The position numbers were made by a program, and so were the translations under genes. This document shows, piece after piece, positions 51,694-60,379 of a stretch of DNA of 64,000 nucleotides. The stretch is from CAZTHM01 sp041946825. Its GTDB lineage: Bacteria > Acidobacteriota > Terriglobia > UBA7540. The notes under the pieces were generated by a model. That model was given only the letters and a program-made list of their open reading frames with translations, did no database searches and had not been told where the DNA came from. Every line of letters begins with the position of its first letter. Position 1 is the first letter of the stretch. The DNA lies in assembly GCA_041946825.1 (NCBI GenBank), contig JBHGBD010000006.1, positions 62,001 to 126,000 of the forward strand, written 5' to 3'.

Positions 51694-51867
51694 ATGGCCA
51701 TCAGCCCGGAACTGCTTGAAATTCTTGTTTGCCCGGCGTGCAAGGCGCCCGTCAAACTCACCGCCGACAATCAGGGCCTCAAGTGTCAGCAATGCCGGCG
51801 CGTCTATCCCATCAAAGACGACATCCCCGTCATGCTGATCGATGAAGCCAAGATTGAGGCGGAGTAG
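51694..51867 (+). CDS. Trm112 family zinc-ribbon protein (YcaR-like)
   Basis: The 57-residue protein has the YcaR/Trm112 pattern: LLEILVCPACKAPVKL, then LKCQQCRRVYPIKDDIPVML, with four cysteines for zinc. Bacterial members are usually next to lipid A or envelope glycosyltransferase genes, as here (GT9 and heptose kinase follow). The start at ATG 51694 has GGGAG upstream. It ends 5 bases before the GT9 start. The role is not established; it may be a small partner of a methyltransferase or glycosyl enzyme. Confidence 0.88.
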   Translation: MAISPELLEILVCPACKAPVKLTADNQGLKCQQCRRVYPIKDDIPVMLIDEAKIEAE

Positions 51868-51872
51868 CGCCG

Positions 51873-52976
51873 GTGCCCCGGCAACAATCGGCAGGCTCGA
51901 TCCTTCCATCGCTGCCCCCCGGCGCGCGAATCCTCCTGATTCGCCTTCGCTCCATCGGCGATATCGTTCTGCTCACGCCCGCCCTTCGGCTCCTGAAAGA
52001 GTGGCGGCCGGATCTACACGTTTCCGTCGTCGTGGAGAGCCGATTCCGCGAGCTGCTCGAAAACAATCCGGACGTAAATGAAATTCTCGATCCGGGCGCC
52101 GGATCGGGCTGGAGCAGGCTGGCGTCAAAAGCGCGCGCCATCCGAGAAATTCGCCGACGGAAATTTGCGCTTTGTGTCAATCTCCACGGCGGGCCGACCA
52201 GCTCTCTGCTTACGTCCTGGTCCGGCGCGCGCTGGAAGGCGGGGTTCGAGCATTTCCGCCGGCGCGGCGTCTATCAGGTATTGATTCCCGACGCCCGCAC
52301 GATTCTCAACAAGCCGACCATTCACACCGCCGAGCATCAGGCCTCGGCGCTCTTCCATCTCGGCCTGCCACGAAAAGAGATTCCCGGCGCGCGGTTGTTC
52401 GTGGGTCCGAATGAAGAGTCGGCGTGGAAAGAAAGGCGGGTTTCAATCGGCCTGCCGACGGAAGGCGAGTACGCCGTGCTTCATCCCACGGCCCTCTATT
52501 TCACCAAGCAGTGGGCGCCGGAGAATTTCGCCAGGCTTGGCCAATACCTCGAACACGACATCGGCCTTCCAGTGATATATTCTTGCGGCCCCGGAGAGGC
52601 GGCAGCGCTCGACGCGGTGGAGAAGGCTTCGGGGGGGTCGGTAAGGCGGGTGGAAGGAGCCAGCCTGAATCTGTTTGCCGCCGCGTTGGCGGCTGCCCGC
52701 ATCTTCATCGGCAATGACAGCGGGCCCGCGCACATGGCCGCCGCGCTGGGACGGCCCGGCGTCGTTATTTTCGGGTCGTCGAGCTCCACCATCTGGGGGC
52801 CGTGGCCGCTGGGAGGCGGATGGGAGACCGTGCAGAACGATTACGAATGCAATCCCTGCCCGGGCGACCGGTGCTACCGCTTCGAGCGCCCGGAATGTAT
52901 CCTCTCGGTGTCGTACGATCAGGTACGCGCGGCGGTTGACAGGGTTCTGGCGCGAGCACTGCCGACACCACGCTGA
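51873..52976 (+). CDS. GT9 heptosyltransferase-like protein
   Basis: The 367-residue protein is a GT-B enzyme of the ADP-heptose:LPS heptosyltransferase family: ILLIRLRSIGDIVLLTPAL at the start with the family Asp, then VLHPTALYFTKQW (donor/phosphate side) and FIGNDSGPAHMAAALG (the typical GNDSGxxH motif). It adds heptose to the inner core of lipopolysaccharide or a similar lipid. GTG 51873 is the start. It is followed by a heptose-7-phosphate kinase gene 11 bases later, which supports a heptose pathway. Acceptor is unknown. Confidence 0.9.
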   Translation: MPRQQSAGSILPSLPPGARILLIRLRSIGDIVLLTPALRLLKEWRPDLHVSVVVESRFRELLENNPDVNEILDPGAGSGWSRLASKARAIREIRRRKFALCVNLHGGPTSSLLTSWSGARWKAGFEHFRRRGVYQVLIPDARTILNKPTIHTAEHQASALFHLGLPRKEIPGARLFVGPNEESAWKERRVSIGLPTEGEYAVLHPTALYFTKQWAPENFARLGQYLEHDIGLPVIYSCGPGEAAALDAVEKASGGSVRRVEGASLNLFAAALAAARIFIGNDSGPAHMAAALGRPGVVIFGSSSSTIWGPWPLGGGWETVQNDYECNPCPGDRCYRFERPECILSVSYDQVRAAVDRVLARALPTPR

Positions 52977-52987
52977 AGGGACTTCGA

Positions 52988-54022
52988 ATGGCTACCGAGC
53001 AGGCCCGGCTGACGCGCCTCGTCCGCGCTTTCCGCGGACGGACCATCGGCGTGCTGGGCGACTACATGCTGGATGAGTTGCTGCGCGGCGAGGCCACGCG
53101 CATTTCACCGGAAGCGCCGGTGCCCGTCGTGCTCATCCACGACCGCCAAGCTGCCGAGGGATTCTTTCCGGGAGGTGCCGGGAACGTCGCGGCCAACATC
53201 GCCGCGCTGGGCGGGCGGCCGATCCCGTTCGGCGTCACCGGCCACGACGAAAGCGGCGAGCGATTGCGCGAGCTCTTTCGCCGGAGAGGAATCACCTGCG
53301 AAACGCTGGTCAAGGAAACGGGGCGCGTGACTCCGCGCAAAGTGCGCATCGTCGCCCACCAGCATCAGTTGTTGCGTCTGGATTTCGAGAAGTCGTCGGA
53401 GATTTCCGCCCGAACCGCCAATCGGCTGGCGCGCAACTGCGCGCGCTGGCTGGGCCGGCTCAGTGCGCTGGTCATCTCCGACTACCGCAAAGGAACGGTG
53501 TCAACCGATTTGTGCCGCCAGGTCGTCAGCGCGGCGCGCCAGCGGCGGGTTCCGGTGTTCGTCGACCCCAAACCCGAGCGCCAGGAAATCTGCCGGAACG
53601 CCACGATCGTCACTCCCAACCTGCATGAGGCGGAGTTGATGGCGGGAGCGTCGCTTCGCTCGCCGAGTCAATTGGAGGCCGGCGGCCGGCGGTTGTTGGC
53701 CGAGCTGAATTGCTCGTACCTCCTCATCACCCGCGGCGCCGAAGGGATGACGCTCTTCGAGCTGGATGGCAAGACTCACACCATCCCCAGCACGCCGCGG
53801 CCCGTCTACGACGTGACGGGCGCCGGCGACACGGTGATCGCGGTGCTGGCGCTTGCTTACAGCGCGGGGGCGAGTATGTTGGAAGCCGCGAAGCTTGCCA
53901 ACCGCGCCGCAAGCCGGGTGGTGCTGAAGTTTGGAACGGCGGAGGTCGCGCCGGGAGAATTGGTGGAGGCGGTGAAGGGCAATTCGCAGATTGTTGGTCG
54001 AGGGTTGAGGGTTAAGAGTTAA
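52988..54022 (+). CDS. rfaE1: D-beta-D-heptose 7-phosphate kinase (HldE kinase domain only)
   Basis: The 344-residue protein is a PfkB-family kinase matching the first domain of HldE/RfaE: GVLGDYMLDELLRGEATRIS, EAPVPVV, FPGGAGNVAANIAALG and the C-terminal DVTGAGDTVIAVLALAYSAG with the catalytic Asp. It makes heptose 1,7-bisphosphate for ADP-heptose. The nucleotidyltransferase domain is absent, as in split RfaE1/RfaE2 systems. AGGGACTTCGA precedes the ATG. The last codons, including the stop, consist of heptad repeat units. Confidence 0.92.
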   Translation: MATEQARLTRLVRAFRGRTIGVLGDYMLDELLRGEATRISPEAPVPVVLIHDRQAAEGFFPGGAGNVAANIAALGGRPIPFGVTGHDESGERLRELFRRRGITCETLVKETGRVTPRKVRIVAHQHQLLRLDFEKSSEISARTANRLARNCARWLGRLSALVISDYRKGTVSTDLCRQVVSAARQRRVPVFVDPKPERQEICRNATIVTPNLHEAELMAGASLRSPSQLEAGGRRLLAELNCSYLLITRGAEGMTLFELDGKTHTIPSTPRPVYDVTGAGDTVIAVLALAYSAGASMLEAAKLANRAASRVVLKFGTAEVAPGELVEAVKGNSQIVGRGLRVKS

Positions 54023-54030
54023 GGGTCGTA
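53996..54030. repeat. Heptad array GGTTAAG across the heptose kinase stop
   Basis: Units GGTCGAG, GGTTGAG, GGTTAAG, AGTTAAG, GGTCGTA. They encode the terminal VGRGLRVKS of the kinase, contain its TAA, and run to the first base of the next gene's ATG (54030). Confidence 0.85.
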
Positions 54031-55934
54031 TGAGGATCCGCTTTAACCGAAAAGTCGGTTTTCCTCTCCTTTGTGCCGCCGCGGTGGTCGGGAGCATTGC
54101 CCTCCCGCCGGCGCTCCGCCGCGCGCAGACTGTAACGAGCGAGCCGCGCTACGGCATCGTCGTCGCGAAGAACGTGATGGTCACCATGCGCGACGGCGTG
54201 CGGCTGGCGACCGACGTCTATCGCCCGGCGATTAACGGCATACCGGCTCCCGGGAAATTCCCCGCCATCCTGGAGCGCACACCCTACGACAAGAGCGGCA
54301 TTGAAGGCTGGGCGCGGTATTTCGTCGCGCGCGGTTATGTAGCGGTGGGCCAGGACGTGCGTGGGCGCTACGCCTCGGAGGGCGCCTGGCGCCCTCACCG
54401 CGACGACGTGAACGACGGCTACGACACCGCCAGATGGATTGGCGAGCAGGAGTGGTGCGACGGCAATCTCGGCACGGTCGGGACGTCCTACCCCGGCGGC
54501 ACGCAGCACGCGCTTGCGATCTCCAACCCGCCGTACCTGAAGACGATGATTCCCGTCGATGCCATGTCGGATTACGGCCGCTACGGAATCCGGCACAACG
54601 GCGCCTTCGAGCTGCGTTGGATGAATTGGATTTTCAACATCGGGGGGTCGGACGGCAGCCGCGAGTCGCGCGACCCGGCGGCGCGCAGCGAACTTCTTAA
54701 GCTCGGAGCGGAGGTCCGCGAATACGCCAGGGGCCTTCCGTTGCGGCGCGGGATGACGCCTCTTCGCTTGATCCCGGATTATGAAGCCTGGCTGGTGGAG
54801 GCGATGAGCCACGGCGATTACGACGAGTTCTGGAAGAATATGGGCGCGAGCGTCGTCGATCACGTCGCCGAGTACAAAGACATCCCCGTATATCTTGTGG
54901 GGGGCTGGTACGATTCGTGGGGGTCTCAAACCGCGAACCTGAATTATGTCGAGCTCGCCAAGGCCAAGAAGGGCCCGATTCGATTAATCATGGGCCCGTG
55001 GACGCACGGTGGGCAACAACAGAGTTTTTCCGGCGAGGCGGAGTTCGGGCCGGAGGCGGCACTGGACTTCAACGCCTTCCGCCTGCGCTGGTTCGACCGC
55101 TGGCTGAAAGGAATCGAAAACGGCGTGGACCGCGACGCGCCGGTCAGCATTTTCGTAATGGGCGGCGGCGACGCGCACAAAACGCCGGAGGGGCGAATTT
55201 TCGTGGGCGGGCATTGGCGCGACGAGCGCGAGTGGCCGCTGGCGCGCGCCCGGGTTACACCCTTTTACCTTCACGCCGACGGCAGCCTCAGCGATACGAA
55301 ACCCACGGAAGCCACTGCCTCCACTCGCTACCTCTTTGATCCACGACATCCTGTGCCCACGTTGGGCGGCAACGTTTCTTCGGAAGGCAATCTGATGTTT
55401 CGTGGCGCCGCCGACCAGCGCTGTCGCGCCGACTGGTGGAGTTGTGAAGACTCGCGCCCACTCTCGGCGCGCAACGACGTCGTGGTATTCCAGACACCGC
55501 CCCTCGCGCGGGACGTCGAGGTGACCGGCCGGCTGATCGTGAAGCTTTGGGCTTCATCGAACGCGCCGGACACCGACTTCACCGCCAAACTGATTGACGT
55601 CTATCCGCCCAGCGCCGGCTTCCCCGCCGGCGTGGACCTCAACGTGGGTGACAGCATCGTCCGCGCGCGCTACAGGAACTCGCTCGAGAAACCGGAACTG
55701 ATGAAGCCCGGCGAAACCTGCTCCTTCACCATCGAGATGTACCCCACCTCGCTGCTTTTCCAGCGCGGGCACCGCATCCGGCTCGACATCTCGAGCAGCA
55801 ACTTCCCGCGCTTCGACGTCAACCCCAACACGGGGGAGCCGCTCAACAATAACCGGCGCTGGGCGATCGCGGAAAACACCATCTACCACGACGCCGCGCA
55901 TCCGTCCCACATCCTGCTGCCGATTATTCCCTGA
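54030..55934 (+). CDS. CocE/NonD family hydrolase (S15-like), exported
   Basis: The 634-residue protein has a signal peptide (LLCAAAVVGSIALPPALRRAQ) and an alpha/beta-hydrolase domain of the CocE/X-Pro dipeptidyl peptidase type. MVTMRDGVRLATDVYRP begins the domain, DVRGRYASEG follows, and the nucleophile elbow GTSYPGG has Ser at residue 153. The acid and His follow in the middle and end of the fold (GGWYDSWG, GPWTHGG). The C-terminal jelly-roll (RVRIRLDISSSNFPRFD-like HRIRLDISSSNFPRFDVNPN) completes it. Reaction is ester or amide hydrolysis, substrate unknown. Only 7 bases separate it from the kinase stop. Confidence 0.88.
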   Translation: MRIRFNRKVGFPLLCAAAVVGSIALPPALRRAQTVTSEPRYGIVVAKNVMVTMRDGVRLATDVYRPAINGIPAPGKFPAILERTPYDKSGIEGWARYFVARGYVAVGQDVRGRYASEGAWRPHRDDVNDGYDTARWIGEQEWCDGNLGTVGTSYPGGTQHALAISNPPYLKTMIPVDAMSDYGRYGIRHNGAFELRWMNWIFNIGGSDGSRESRDPAARSELLKLGAEVREYARGLPLRRGMTPLRLIPDYEAWLVEAMSHGDYDEFWKNMGASVVDHVAEYKDIPVYLVGGWYDSWGSQTANLNYVELAKAKKGPIRLIMGPWTHGGQQQSFSGEAEFGPEAALDFNAFRLRWFDRWLKGIENGVDRDAPVSIFVMGGGDAHKTPEGRIFVGGHWRDEREWPLARARVTPFYLHADGSLSDTKPTEATASTRYLFDPRHPVPTLGGNVSSEGNLMFRGAADQRCRADWWSCEDSRPLSARNDVVVFQTPPLARDVEVTGRLIVKLWASSNAPDTDFTAKLIDVYPPSAGFPAGVDLNVGDSIVRARYRNSLEKPELMKPGETCSFTIEMYPTSLLFQRGHRIRLDISSSNFPRFDVNPNTGEPLNNNRRWAIAENTIYHDAAHPSHILLPIIP

Positions 55935-55955
55935 ATTCGCGCGGTAATGCTCCCG

Positions 55956-56360
55956 TTAGAAAAACGAATAGGCGAGACCCTTGGTATCGCGGTCGACGAG
56001 AAGATCGAGAGGCGGGTTCACATTATTGATGCGCACGGTGACGATCACCGTGTTCGAACCTTTGGAGCGGGATTCGAGTATTTCGAACCCGCGGATCTTT
56101 CCGTAATCGCCCTGTTCGCCCCAATCGTGCAGAAAATCCGCATAGGTGTATGACGGGCTGGGCTGCCAGAGGCGGTAAGCCTCCGGGTAGTTCCCCTCGT
56201 GAAGCGTGGTGAGGAAACGGTCCACCGCCCGCTCTTCGGAATAGTTTCGGAATCGCACAAAGAGCACGGCGCTCACGCCCAGGATGCCGACGATGAGCAC
56301 GGGCAGATACTTCCGCAGCAGGCTGGGGGGCTTGGGGACTTGGGCATCAAGCAGCGTCAT
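55956..56360 (-). CDS. Small membrane-anchored protein, NTF2-like domain
   Basis: The 134-residue protein has one N-terminal membrane span (PVLIVGILGVSAVLFVRF, about residues 19-36) and an extracytosolic domain of about 95 residues (EERAVDRFLTTLHEGNYPEA, WGEQGDYGKIRGFEILESR, NTVIVTVRINN), which resembles DUF4878/NTF2-like folds. It probably is a periplasmic binding or structural domain. It lies between the CocE-type gene (convergent) and the ABC transporter operon (same strand, 84 bases downstream of the permease stop). Function unknown. Confidence 0.65.
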   Translation of the reverse strand: MTLLDAQVPKPPSLLRKYLPVLIVGILGVSAVLFVRFRNYSEERAVDRFLTTLHEGNYPEAYRLWQPSPSYTYADFLHDWGEQGDYGKIRGFEILESRSKGSNTVIVTVRINNVNPPLDLLVDRDTKGLAYSFF

Positions 56361-56444
56361 GGTTGTTTACGCCGGGATTCCCGCGCGCGATTCCTCCTCG
56401 GTGATCCCGATCCATCAACAGCCTATCACGCGCGCGCGCCGTCT

Positions 56445-57557
56445 TCAAAGCGTTCGCCGGAAGAGTGCCGTGGCCAGAAGCATCGCAAACACCGTGAAGA
56501 CCCACAGGAACACCAGATCGCCCATGATGGCCATCAGCGATGTGTTCTTCAGCAGCAGATTCTTGAAGGCGTGCACGGCGTAGGTGAATGGATCGGCCGT
56601 GGCGATGGCCTTCATCCACGCCGGGAAACCATTGGTGGGATAGACCGCGCCGCTGGGGAAAAACAGCAGGGTGTTCAGGACGCCGAAGATGGCCCGCGGA
56701 ATCAGAGGGTCGCTCACCCTCACCATGAGCAAAAACATCATACTGATCAGGGCCAGGGCCGTCGTCGCGATGACAACCAGCAGCTTTGCCAATCGCAGCG
56801 GATCGAGGGGATTGGGAATCCCCGCGATGATCGCCCCCAGGGTCGTCAGGACAAGCCCCGCCAGGAAGGCCTTCACCGTCCCGGAGAGGTTAAACCCGAC
56901 GATCAATTCGAACTTGCTGATGGGCGTCACCAGATATCCCTCATGCAGCCCTCGCGCCTTGTCATCGATGTAGATAATACCTCCCCCGATCATTGCCGAT
57001 ACGAAGATTGCCAGAACGATGGATCCCGGGAGAAGGAACTGGATGTAGGGGACGTAGGGATAGAGTTCGACGACGGAGAGGGTCACCCCGGAGGGGACTC
57101 GCGGTTCGCCATCCCCCTGGTTGTAGGCGGCGAGCAGTTCGGTAAAGGCGCCCTGGAGCGCGCCGACTGAGAAATTGTCGGTGTTGTCTTCGATCAGCGC
57201 CACCTGCGGCGCCGTCCTTTCCAGCACGCGGCGCGAAAACTCCGGAGGGATATTGAGGATCGCGTTGATCTTGCCGCTGCGCAGATCCTGGAGCGCCTGC
57301 CGGGGATCAACGTAATCGACCGTGTCAAAGGTCAGGGCGTTGGCGGCGACCGCTCCGAACATTTCGCGGAGCTTGACCGTTTCGAGCGCGTGGTCCTGGT
57401 CCACGACTCCCACGCGCAGGTGCTTGATCTTCCCGCCGAAGGCGTATCCCAGCACGACCAGTTGCACGAGCGGGAAGAACATCGAGACGAGGATCAGCGC
57501 GGGGCTGCGCATGAACCTGCGCATGTCACGTTCGATAATGGCCAGAATCCGGTTCAT
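56445..57557 (-). CDS. ABC-2 type transporter permease
   Basis: The 370-residue protein has the ABC2_membrane_3 layout: one N-terminal span (LILVSMFFPLVQLVVLGYAF), a large external domain with MNIP-type IPPEFSRRVL, then five C-terminal spans with RGLHEGYLVTPISKFELIVG (the coupling motif) and PYVPYIQFLLPGSI. It should pair with the upstream ATP-binding protein, 9 bases away, as the E. coli YbhS/YbhR type drug or lipid exporters. Only a single permease is present, so it would work as a homodimer. Confidence 0.9.
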   Translation of the reverse strand: MNRILAIIERDMRRFMRSPALILVSMFFPLVQLVVLGYAFGGKIKHLRVGVVDQDHALETVKLREMFGAVAANALTFDTVDYVDPRQALQDLRSGKINAILNIPPEFSRRVLERTAPQVALIEDNTDNFSVGALQGAFTELLAAYNQGDGEPRVPSGVTLSVVELYPYVPYIQFLLPGSIVLAIFVSAMIGGGIIYIDDKARGLHEGYLVTPISKFELIVGFNLSGTVKAFLAGLVLTTLGAIIAGIPNPLDPLRLAKLLVVIATTALALISMMFLLMVRVSDPLIPRAIFGVLNTLLFFPSGAVYPTNGFPAWMKAIATADPFTYAVHAFKNLLLKNTSLMAIMGDLVFLWVFTVFAMLLATALFRRTL

Positions 57558-57566
57558 GTCGCGCGG

Positions 57567-58553
57567 TTACTTTTTGTACATAAAGCTCGAATCGTAGACC
57601 GGAGCGTCCTGCAGCGCGTCGCGCAACTGCCGGCCGGTATAGTGGACGAAGACGTCGTCGAGCGTCGTGCTCTGGACGGAAAGCGACGTGATCTCGATTC
57701 CCGCCTCGCGCGCGGCCTCCATCAACGCGACCGTGGTGCGCGGCCCGTTGTCCGACGCGATGCGGAAAATGTGATCCTCGGCCGTAACGTTCGCGGCCTC
57801 CGGGAGTCTCTGCAGCGTTTCGACCCAACCTTCCGGAATGCGCGAGAAACTGACCTCGAGGAAACCGGTGCCGGGAATCGAGGCCTTCAGCTTCAGAGGC
57901 GAATCGAGAGCCACGAGTTTGCCGTGGTCCACAATCGCGATGCGGTCACAAAGCCGGTCTGCCTCATCCATGTAATGCGTGGTCATCAGAATGGTCAGGT
58001 CGCGTTCTTTTTTGAGCCTCACGAGCATTTCCCACACCGACACGCGCGAGACGGGATCGAGGCCGGTGGTCGGCTCATCGAGGAAGAAAATTCTCGGCTC
58101 ATGAACCAGACCGCGGGCGACTTCCAGGCGTCGGCGCATCCCGCCCGAAAGGTTCTTGACGGGCTTGTCCGCCCAGGCCGAAAGCTCGACAGCCTCCAGC
58201 AATTCTTTCACCACGCGCACGCGGCGCTCGCGCGGCACGCCGTAGAGCTTGGCGAAAATGTGCATGTTCTCCGCGGCGCTCAGATCAAGGTCGGAAGTCA
58301 TCGCCTGGGGAATGACCCCGATGCACTTGCGCACCGCGTTTGCCTGGTGGTTGACATCGAATCCGCCGACGCGCGCCGCCCCGGAAGTGGGCGTGAGCAG
58401 CGTGGTCAGCATGCGAATGAGCGTGGATTTTCCCGCGCCGTTGGGACCGAGCAGGCCGAAGATCTCGCCTTCCTCGACGGTGAAACTCAGGCCATTCACC
58501 GCGCAGAAGCTGCCGAAGCATTTGGTGATGTTTTCGACTTCGATGGCTGCCAT
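57567..58553 (-). CDS. ABC transporter ATP-binding protein, drug-export type
   Basis: The 328-residue protein has the Walker A GLLGPNGAGKST (about residues 34-45), the signature LSGGMRRRLEVARGL, Walker B IFFLDEPTTGLDP and the switch His in MTTHYMDEADRLC. The C-terminal 90 residues follow the DrrA/YhaQ-like pattern. It should power the permease encoded next in the operon. GAGGAAGAC precedes the ATG. It lies 43 bases downstream of the HlyD-type gene. Confidence 0.93.
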   Translation of the reverse strand: MAAIEVENITKCFGSFCAVNGLSFTVEEGEIFGLLGPNGAGKSTLIRMLTTLLTPTSGAARVGGFDVNHQANAVRKCIGVIPQAMTSDLDLSAAENMHIFAKLYGVPRERRVRVVKELLEAVELSAWADKPVKNLSGGMRRRLEVARGLVHEPRIFFLDEPTTGLDPVSRVSVWEMLVRLKKERDLTILMTTHYMDEADRLCDRIAIVDHGKLVALDSPLKLKASIPGTGFLEVSFSRIPEGWVETLQRLPEAANVTAEDHIFRIASDNGPRTTVALMEAAREAGIEITSLSVQSTTLDDVFVHYTGRQLRDALQDAPVYDSSFMYKK

Positions 58554-58596
58554 CGGGTCTTCCTCGGTGATGTCGGTTGGCGGCGCTCACCCCCTG

Positions 58597-59649
58597 TTAG
58601 CGAGCCGGTTCGAGCGGCAACGTCACAAACGCGGTCAGGCCCGGCCACAGGCGCCGATCGCTGTTATCCACACGCAGGCGGATTTCGAAGGTTTTGATGT
58701 CTCGCTTGGTGCGGCTGACGTCGCGTTGCGTGGCGTAACTCGCGTCGGCGGCACGATAGAACACAGTCCCCGCGCGTTCGACGCCGGAAGGCAAGCGAAC
58801 CTGCATCTTGTCTCCCAGCCGCACGCCGTCGATGTAAGTCTCCTCGACGTCGGCGCGCACCCAGAGATCGTCGGGATCGATGATCGAAAGGATCGCCTGG
58901 CCGGGATTGACCACCTCTCCCTGCCGCGCGGCGCGCAGCGCCACGATCCCCGGGATGGGAGAGCGAATTTCCGTGTAACCCAGCCGGACTTGCGCTCGAG
59001 CTTTCTGCGCGTTCACGGCTGCGACCTGATGCTCTCCCGCCAGGAGCTGGCTGCGCCGAACCGCAATCTGTTCCGCCGTCGAGTGAGCGAGCGCCACCGC
59101 CGCGCGCTGCGCCTCGACCTGCCGGCGCAGCGATTCGACACGCGCTTTCGCCGCGTCATAGGTGGTGCGCGCCTGGTCGAGCACGCTGGGGGCGACGATC
59201 TCCTGCTTGTAAAGGCCCTGAGTGCGTTCGAAATCCAGGCGCGCGCGCTCGAGTGAAGCGGCAGCTTCCTCCTGCTGCGCTTCGGTCGCCGCCAGCGCGG
59301 CATCCGCCTGGCGGATCTGGTCTCGAGTCTGCGCTTCCTGGAACTTCAACTCCGCCTCGGCGGCCTGGACTTGCGCGGAGGCATTCTCCTCCGAGTGCTC
59401 ATAAAACGTCCGGTCGGCGCGCAACTCCTCGGGTTCGATCTTCGCAACCAGCTGCCCGGCCGTCACGGTGTCGCCTTCTTTCACGGCGAGCAGCGCCAGG
59501 CGGCCCTGGATTTGCGAGCTGACGATCACGTCTTCCGTCGTCACGATCCCGGTCAGAACCAGCTCACGCGGGCGGGCGTGGGTTCGCCAGTAAACCCCCG
59601 CTGCCACGGCAGCCAGAATCAGGATCGCGATGGGCAGTTTGCGCTTCAT
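58597..59649 (-). CDS. HlyD-type membrane fusion protein
   Basis: The 350-residue protein has one N-terminal span (IAILILAAVAAGVYW), a barrel-sandwich/lipoyl-like split domain (IVSSQIQGRLALLAVKEGD, EIRSPIPGIVALRAARQGEV), a long coiled coil between them (about residues 75-200) and a beta-barrel (LWVRADVEETYIDGVRLGD). It is the periplasmic adaptor of the exporter and should link the inner membrane ABC pump to an outer-membrane channel not encoded here. Its start overlaps the TetR gene stop by 4 bases, so the two are coupled. Confidence 0.92.
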   Translation of the reverse strand: MKRKLPIAILILAAVAAGVYWRTHARPRELVLTGIVTTEDVIVSSQIQGRLALLAVKEGDTVTAGQLVAKIEPEELRADRTFYEHSEENASAQVQAAEAELKFQEAQTRDQIRQADAALAATEAQQEEAAASLERARLDFERTQGLYKQEIVAPSVLDQARTTYDAAKARVESLRRQVEAQRAAVALAHSTAEQIAVRRSQLLAGEHQVAAVNAQKARAQVRLGYTEIRSPIPGIVALRAARQGEVVNPGQAILSIIDPDDLWVRADVEETYIDGVRLGDKMQVRLPSGVERAGTVFYRAADASYATQRDVSRTKRDIKTFEIRLRVDNSDRRLWPGLTAFVTLPLEPAR

Positions 59650-60314
59650 GAGAGGCGGGACTCCGGTTCACGGAAGAGACCGTAGCGGATAAAATCCAGA
59701 ACTTCCTTTTTTCTGGTCGCCAGATTCTCCGGCGCGTACGGGTCGACGCGGCCGACCAGCCTGGTAACCGGCGCGCTGACAAAATAAAAAACCGTCAGGC
59801 CCACCAGCGAAATCGCCGCGTGCGTGCTATCCACATTCCTGAATTCGCGTGACCGCTTGCCGCGCTCAATCACGCCGATAAACTCGCGGCCGAGGGGAAC
59901 GAAATACTTCTGCGCCAGGCTCTTGAAGGTCGCGCCGCCCGACATCATGAAGCGCTGAAACAGGCGCGGGTAATAAGGACGCGCACTGATGAAATCGAAA
60001 TGCATGCTCACGTAGCGAAGCACGATCGCCCGCGCCGGCTCGCGCGCGCGAAGTATTTCCGTCGCGCGGCGCGAGAACTCCTCGAGGTGATCTTCAAGAA
60101 CAGCGCTGTAAAGCCGGTCCTTGCTCTTGAAATAGTAGTAGAGCAGCGCCTTGTTGACCCGCGCGGCCGAGGCGATGGCCTCCGTGCGCGCGCCGGCCAG
60201 GCCCGCCTGGGCAAAGAGGTCGGCGGCGGCGCGCAGGATGCTGGCACGCGTTTCCGCCGCCTGGCGATGCCGGGCCGCAAACAAACCCGTCTTTGGCAGG
60301 GCGGCTGGTCTCAT
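59646..60314 (-). CDS. TetR/AcrR family repressor of the efflux operon
   Basis: The 222-residue protein has the TetR DNA-binding domain at residues 17-64 (ILRAAADLFAQAGLAGARTE, IASAARVNKALLYYYFKSKD) and a CecR/YbiH-like C-terminal ligand domain (HFDFISARPYYPRLFQRFMM). It is the first gene of an operon with the HlyD, ATPase and permease genes, the same order as cecR-ybhG-ybhF. The palindrome at 60314-60335 overlaps the promoter and start codon and is the expected operator. Its mRNA would have a leader of under 15 bases. Confidence 0.9.
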   Translation of the reverse strand: MRPAALPKTGLFAARHRQAAETRASILRAAADLFAQAGLAGARTEAIASAARVNKALLYYYFKSKDRLYSAVLEDHLEEFSRRATEILRAREPARAIVLRYVSMHFDFISARPYYPRLFQRFMMSGGATFKSLAQKYFVPLGREFIGVIERGKRSREFRNVDSTHAAISLVGLTVFYFVSAPVTRLVGRVDPYAPENLATRKKEVLDFIRYGLFREPESRLS

Positions 60315-60335
60315 TTAACTAACCAGATAGTTAAA
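60314..60335. promoter_or_regulatory. Perfect palindromic operator of the TetR gene
   Basis: TTTAACTA (60314-60321) and TAGTTAAA (60328-60335) are exact complements separated by ACCAGA. The site begins at the start codon of the TetR gene and overlaps the -10 box (60332-60337). Confidence 0.75.
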
Positions 60336-60361
60336 TACCACGGTCGAGGCCCCCATGTCAA
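60332..60361 (-). promoter_or_regulatory. Promoter of the TetR-HlyD-ABC operon
   Basis: Minus strand perfect TTGACA (60361-60356), 18 bases, TATTTA (60337-60332) with TG one base before it (extended -10 type). Transcription would start within the operator. Confidence 0.6.
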
Positions 60362-60379
60362 ATCAGGGCAGGAAGGGCC

